Below, piece after piece: positions 61,313-64,000 of a stretch of DNA of 64,000 nt. The stretch lies in assembly GCF_028858725.1 (NCBI RefSeq), contig NC_084760.1:93369867-93433866 (forward strand). Reading direction: 5' to 3'. A program made the translations under genes and the position numbers. The notes under the pieces were generated by a model. It did not search any database, was not told the DNA's origin, and saw nothing but the letters and a program-made list of their open reading frames with translations. Position 1 is the stretch's first letter, and each line of letters opens with the position of its first letter. Source of the DNA: Colius striatus. Taxonomy: Eukaryota; Chordata; Aves; Coliiformes; Coliidae.

Positions 61313-64000
61313 AATGTGGAAGAGGGTAAACCAATTTAGAGTGTTGTACCTGTTTTACTAGTATAAAGGTTCTGGTATCTGTCAAACCTTATCAGCAATT
61401 AAAAACGTGAGCTGTACCTTACAGGACTTCTGCTGGAAGTTACTGCTCCAACAGCAGGGGAAGCTAAAGGGAATGCACTCCTCTGCTGCAGCCAGTTCAC
61501 AGTCCAACATCTTACCTGAATCTGCGGTCAGAGCTCATTTCTCTTTTAGATGCTGGTCTGTGAGCTGCAGCAGTTGTGTGATGCAAACATCAGGAAGCTG
61601 GTGTAGCAGCAGTGTTCCTTAGCAGAGATCTGGAGCCAGCAGCACACAGCAACTTTAGGCATCAGTGAATACAAGTCAGACCCAGGACGTGACATAAGCA
61701 CAAGTGTAACCTCACTCAAGAAAAAAAAGTTTGTGTTGACTGAGCATGCTTTAGAGATGGCAGAAGTGTGAAACCTGTTTCCCTGGTTCTGCTGAAGAAT
61801 GGGAGCTTTTTCATTAAGTGAAGGAGTGAATCCCTGTTCCTACTATTTCAAGGGTTTTTGAACATATATATTAACTAAGAGCCCCAAAATGAAAGTATTG
61901 TAAAAGCTTGAAGAAAACCACATGTTGTTCTGCCTAGTTCTATTTCACTTGTTGATTTCTGATCTTATAAATTTACTGGGTTTCATTGCACGTGGAATCA
62001 CAGAAAAATGAGTAGATGGAACTTGAATATTTGATTTAAAATACTTTTTTCCACAGATTGTTTTATCTCCATCTTACCACTCAAAGCTGCTCTCACCCTC
62101 CTTTCTCCAGCAAAGTAGTCCTTATTATAAAACCAGCTCAAAGGTCAAAGGAGTTACAGGCCAAATTTTCTCTCTTACTACTTGATAGCCCCTCAAAAGG
62201 CCTAGCAATGCAGTCCTGACAATATTTGGTGTTTCCTTAGAACCCTGTTGCTTGAGTCTCTTGATTAGATGAAAACCTCTGCTTTTAAGAAGATAAAAAA
62301 ATGTAAATCTCATAGCTTTGGAGCAGGATTTGAAGACATGATCCCATTTCAAAAAGAGGGGAGGATGGGACAGGGAAGGAGAATTGAAAGAATGAATTTC
62401 ATTTAAAAAAATCTCAGTTTTGGAGAACCTGATTCAATATTTTTTGGAATTGGATGTTGGCAATATTATACTGAGCTTTTAAATCAAAAAAGCATATACA
62501 TTGCTAACTGAATTACACTCTGCCAGACTAGACAAAACCATAGATGGTCATATCTTTAAGCATATGATCATGAAATTATCCAGACTAGTAAATATAAATG
62601 AGATGACTGATGAAAGCTGATTGTGAATACACTAAAGTTCCAGTATGAGCATACCCAAAGGATATTCCCAGAATGGATCATGATCAAATACTGCTAGAGG
62701 AGAAGAGTGAATATGATCAATAGAGGAACTCCTGGAAACATAGTCATGTTCACTGCAGGGGTTTGACCCATACCACATTTCTAGCTTCAATAATGCTACT
62801 TACACATGGAACTGTGCAGGGGACTACGGCTGCTATCTTTGGGAATATGAATTTAAACATATCACAGATAGTTACCCATCATCTCACCAGCTTGTCAGTT
62901 ATCTAGGCTGAGCTCTCAGTTTGCCACAGGCATTGATGAATATCCACACAAAACTTACAAATGCTCCAAGTTTGTGGATAATAATTTTGTTTCAGTTATA
63001 ACTCAAGCAAGTTTGTAAAGAATGCAAATGTTAAATTGTCAAATTATTCTTGATGTTATGTTGGAAAAAATTTCAACTGAACCAAATAAAAATGTTGTTT
63101 TTAAGGAGCCTGTTTGTACATTTTTAGGTGTTATAAACCTTTGAAGAGATGAGATTTTAATGAAGATTAATAAACTAGATTATAGAGAGATATTGTTAAA
63201 AGTCTGCTATGTTAAAAAGTTGAGTCATATTACAAAGTATGAATGATAAATATTTATCTGAAAATATTTTACCTGGAGTAAATAAGCTCAATTATCACAC
63301 TAGTATAACACTGTCCAGATGAAGCAGATCTGCTGTTTTAAGATTAAAGTAGATATTTATCTCTGTGCATATATCTATTACATATGCAAGGTAAGGTCTT
63401 GGATTTAAATTATTTCTTCCTTAGGTAGGTAGAAAACCATTTGTTGTATCTGTTTAAGTGCATTCATAAAAGAATGGATTTTAGATTTCATAAATGGGTT
63501 TTGTTAATTTGCTATTTTTAAAGTACTTGCAAGACCTCTTCTGTTGCCATGACAATTTGATTTCCATAAACATGATATTTTTGTGTGTGAATATCCAACA
63601 TTGTATTTGCTGTGCTGTGGTGGGGAGAGGAGATGTCAACTTGACAGCATAGAAGTCACTATCTGGAGAGGCCCATATAGTCAGACCTCTTTCACTGACA
63701 GTGGTCAGGACTAGGTTCTTTATGGTAAGATCAAAGATCAAGATTTATCGAGATCTTTGATCAAGATTTATGCATTTATGTTCCCTGTAAATGAATTTTT
63801 TTTTTCATGTCTTCTTGCAAACACTGTTTTGCAGTCAGGAAGCTTCATGTTTCCTTTCCCCTGAAAATTGGTTTAAGACTCTGAAAACTAAATTCTAGCT
63901 AAAAGAATGTCTGGGCCTCCTTGGATCTGCATGCACAAAGGAGCTGTAGGGACATGCAATCTTGTTGCCCTGTGTCCTGGTCTGGAGTTGCTGTCTAGGA
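61313..64000 (+). other. STUM: STUM intron 1, continuing beyond the window
   Basis: A+T-rich sequence with no recognised exon or named repeat. A short direct repeat (AAGATCAAGATTTATCGAGA and GATCAAGATTTATGC) occurs near 63736-63772. Confidence 0.5.

Noticed and set aside
1-64000. CRISPR arrays, rRNA, bacterial operons or insertion sequences
   Set aside because: None seen; all signals are those of a vertebrate nuclear genome.

Overview
The window looks like avian nuclear DNA. It holds many CR1 LINE fragments with the bird-type 3' tail (octamers of the ATTCTATG kind), LTRs of avian endogenous retroviruses (ERVs), low gene density, and a CpG-island first exon matching the vertebrate gene STUM. 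The species cannot be named from the sequence. Nothing prokaryotic is present: no rRNA, confident tRNA, CRISPR array or operon.

Layout. 1-5117 is an ERV-rich block, all LTRs on the minus strand: a leader plus LTR (1-848), a diverged related LTR (about 1737-2345), and a second leader plus LTR (4270-5117) about 98% identical to the first, followed on its own strand by a short env-like remnant (3915-4130). Between the LTRs, on the plus strand, sits a compact intronless gene (promoter about 2545-2667, CDS 2741-2920, AATAAA 3038-3043). It encodes a 59-residue Arg-rich protein that starts like a protamine and ends in a Cys-rich tail. This is the most interesting object in the window.

5118-52800 is a long intergenic region without a recognisable protein-coding gene. 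It contains several CR1 fragments, an alpharetrovirus-like solo LTR with a 6-bp target-site duplication (44194-44770), a trinucleotide repeat and a few probable ancient SINE/LINE relics.

52800-54150 is a CpG island with the first coding exon of STUM (53381-53567, plus strand), ending at a consensus splice donor. The rest of the window to 64000 is STUM intron 1, with two antisense CR1 insertions; exon 2 is not seen and must lie further right.

The two genes have no obvious functional link: one looks germ-cell specific (sperm chromatin), the other encodes a small neuronal membrane protein. Identifications rest on reading translated motifs and nucleotide signatures by eye; no database search was run.
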